Positions 6,824 to 7,677 of a stretch of DNA of 7,677 nucleotides are shown in pieces. The number at the start of each line of letters is the position of its first letter. Within the stretch, counting starts at the first letter, position 1. The DNA lies in contig CAZMRW010000126.1 in NCBI GenBank assembly GCA_964568805.1, positions 1 to 7,677 on the forward strand, in the 5' to 3' direction. Source of the stretch: CAZMRW01 sp964568805 (GTDB lineage Bacteria > Pseudomonadota > Gammaproteobacteria > Methylococcales > Methylomonadaceae). The translations under genes and the position numbers were made by a program. Under the pieces are notes generated by a model. That model did not search any database and was not told the DNA's origin. It saw only the letters and a program-made list of their open reading frames with translations.

Positions 6824-7159
6824 TATACCCACCTGTCACCAGTGCATCCGGCGTAGACCATTGATTAACCTTTTGCCGGCATTGCTTCTCGCTTCCGTGG
6901 CGCGCCATAAAATCAGTCCGATGGCTTTCCGGAATTCCACGTTGTTTTTACTTATCTGCTGCCTCTTTTTATTTCAACGACTTGCTCTGGATATTTGACC
7001 CTGAGTGAGGCTGAGGATTCTGCGTAATCAGGAATTATTATTCCGGAAATGAACTTTTTAACCTTATTTTGCAATTCATTAACTGAAAGCGATCTGACAG
7101 TAGCATCGACTCATGCGAATTCGGAACTTAAATTATAAATACATTCACAGAGGAATAAC

Positions 7160-7677
7160 ATGAAGACAATAAAACATAAAGAATTGGCCTTATTATTAGT
7201 CGGGAGTTTGGTGGCGTCAGCGCCCGTTTTTGCATCAAACGGTTCGGATGATGGGTTGGGGAGTTCCACCAGTGGTTCGTCAGGTACATCTGGAACCTCA
7301 GGCACAGCGGGTACATCAGGTACATCTGGAACCTCAGGCACAGCGGGTACATCAGGTACGTCGGGTACGTCAGGCACAGCGGGCACATCCGGAACGTCAG
7401 GTACGGCAAGTACCTCGTGTAATGCCGCCGGTTCAAGCAATCAATGCGATTTTGTCCCCAGCTTTGACACCTCTGTTGTTAAGGGGTCTCATAAAAAGGT
7501 CTATAAACGTAACGGCAATAAACAGGATGTTATAATTAAAATCAAGATTGGCAAAAATGGCGGATTGGTAACTCCCGAAAATTTTAACGATGATATCGGC
7601 GTAGTCAGGGCAATTTTTCCCGGTGGACAGGTTTGTGAATTGGAGGGTGTCGGCAAAACCCGGAAATTTTATAATTA
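7160..7677 (+). CDS. secreted protein with Gly-Thr-Ser/Ala triplet repeats, 3' end outside window
   Basis: I do not recognise this gene. The frame from ATG 7160 stays open for 172 codons to the window edge, where the next codon begins TA, so it either stops there or continues. AGAGGA (7149-7154) lies 5 bases upstream of the start. The N-terminus is a classic Sec signal peptide: MKTIKHK, a hydrophobic core ELALLLVGSLVASA, and a probable cut after APVFA (25/26). A short Ser/Gly/Asp spacer leads to 14 uninterrupted Gly-Thr-Ser or Gly-Thr-Ala triplets (42-83), a collagen-like Gly-X-Y pattern without proline or charge. After the tract come Cys87 and Cys96, a Lys-rich, probably beta-forming stretch (KKVYKRNGNKQDVIIKIKIG, 112-131) and Cys159. 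The product is probably periplasmic or secreted. The triplets may form a glycosylated stalk, a short triple helix, or just a flexible linker. Nothing links it to purA; it appears to be a separate unit. Confidence 0.85.
   Translation, partial: MKTIKHKELALLLVGSLVASAPVFASNGSDDGLGSSTSGSSGTSGTSGTAGTSGTSGTSGTAGTSGTSGTSGTAGTSGTSGTASTSCNAAGSSNQCDFVPSFDTSVVKGSHKKVYKRNGNKQDVIIKIKIGKNGGLVTPENFNDDIGVVRAIFPGGQVCELEGVGKTRKFYN
7283..7408 (+). repeat. coding triplet repeat tract (GTS/GTA), with exact 36-bp tandem unit
   Basis: The tract encodes 14 consecutive Gly-Thr-Ser/Ala triplets. A higher-order unit of 12 residues, three GTS then one GTA, occurs twice in full (residues 51-62 and 63-74), flanked by 9-residue versions (42-50 and 75-83). 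At the DNA level bases 7280-7323 are identical to 7316-7359: 44 bases repeated with a 36-base period. The other units differ at synonymous positions. Any gain or loss of a unit would keep the frame. Confidence 0.9.

Larger units (their letters stand above)
6583..7159. other. gene-free region, AT-rich edges and palindrome-rich centre
   Basis: I see no supportable gene in these 577 bases. The first part (to about 6780) and the last part (after about 6940) are AT-rich. The middle, about 6780-6940, is visibly richer in G and C and carries inverted repeats plus 8-base palindromes: GGCGCGCC (6899-6906), TTCCGGAA (6927-6934, again at 7041-7048) and GGAATTCC (6931-6938). Minus-strand frames through the middle stay open for about 40-60 codons but lack a good start site and any family motif. 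Near the downstream gene, a TCGACT (7106-7111) and TTAAAT (7128-7133) pair with a 16-base spacer, or TATAAA (7134-7139), could be promoter parts; this is weak. The centre may be an inserted fragment, a small RNA locus or decayed sequence. Confidence 0.5.

Noticed and set aside
6717..6908. Minus-strand 63-codon open frame
   Set aside because: No Shine-Dalgarno sequence, no recognised motif, and it runs through inverted repeats and AT-rich sequence. It is kept only as a possible relic in the intergenic finding.
7280..7359. 36-base periodic repeat as a CRISPR array
   Set aside because: The units are directly adjacent with no spacers and lie in frame inside a coding region.
7111..7440. Minus-strand open frames across the repeat, encoding Val-Pro-Asp/Ala-type repeats
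   Set aside because: They are mirror readings of the GTS/GTA repeat. Because the repeat has a period of three codon positions, all frames stay open. The plus frame has a ribosome binding site and signal peptide; these do not.
7230..7535. Plus-strand frame rich in Gln, Val, His and Arg overlapping the secreted gene
   Set aside because: It is an out-of-frame reading of the same triplet repeat, without a convincing ribosome binding site.

Overview
The window looks like a chromosomal core segment of a gammaproteobacterium. The evidence is the gene order hfq-hflX-hflK-hflC-hisZ-purA, all on the plus strand, and proteins that align by eye with their E. coli and Pseudomonas counterparts. The hisZ gene between hflC and purA matches the Pseudomonas-type arrangement; E. 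coli has no hisZ. Moderate GC content with an AT-rich leader would fit a methanotroph-type gammaproteobacterium (Methylococcales), but that placement is inference only.

Layout: 1-134 is an AT-rich leader with no gene. hfq (135-374) encodes a short-tailed RNA chaperone. hflX (467-1729, GTG start) encodes a ribosome-associated GTPase. A 189-bp gap with small hairpins precedes hflK (1919-3121), which overlaps hflC (3118-3972) by ATGA; together they encode the membrane SPFH complex that modulates FtsH. A strong intrinsic terminator (4037-4064) separates hflC from hisZ (4086-5276). hisZ lies 13 bp upstream of purA (5290-6582), so these two look like one transcription unit. A gene-free stretch follows (6583-7159), AT-rich at both edges with a palindrome-rich centre. 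The window ends inside a secreted protein gene (7160 to beyond 7677). Its signal peptide is followed by 14 uninterrupted Gly-Thr-Ser/Ala triplets and then a cysteine-containing domain I do not recognise.

How the genes fit together: hfq, hflX, hflK and hflC are the classic post-transcriptional and membrane-protease control cluster. HisZ activates short-form HisG at the first step of histidine synthesis, which consumes ATP and whose pathway releases AICAR into purine synthesis. PurA commits IMP to AMP, so hisZ-purA is a sensible metabolic pair. The core genes are ordinary. The least explained parts are the collagen-like Gly-X-Y secreted protein with its 36-bp in-frame tandem repeat, and the structured intergenic region upstream of it. 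I found no CRISPR array, tRNA, rRNA, complete insertion sequence or defence system.
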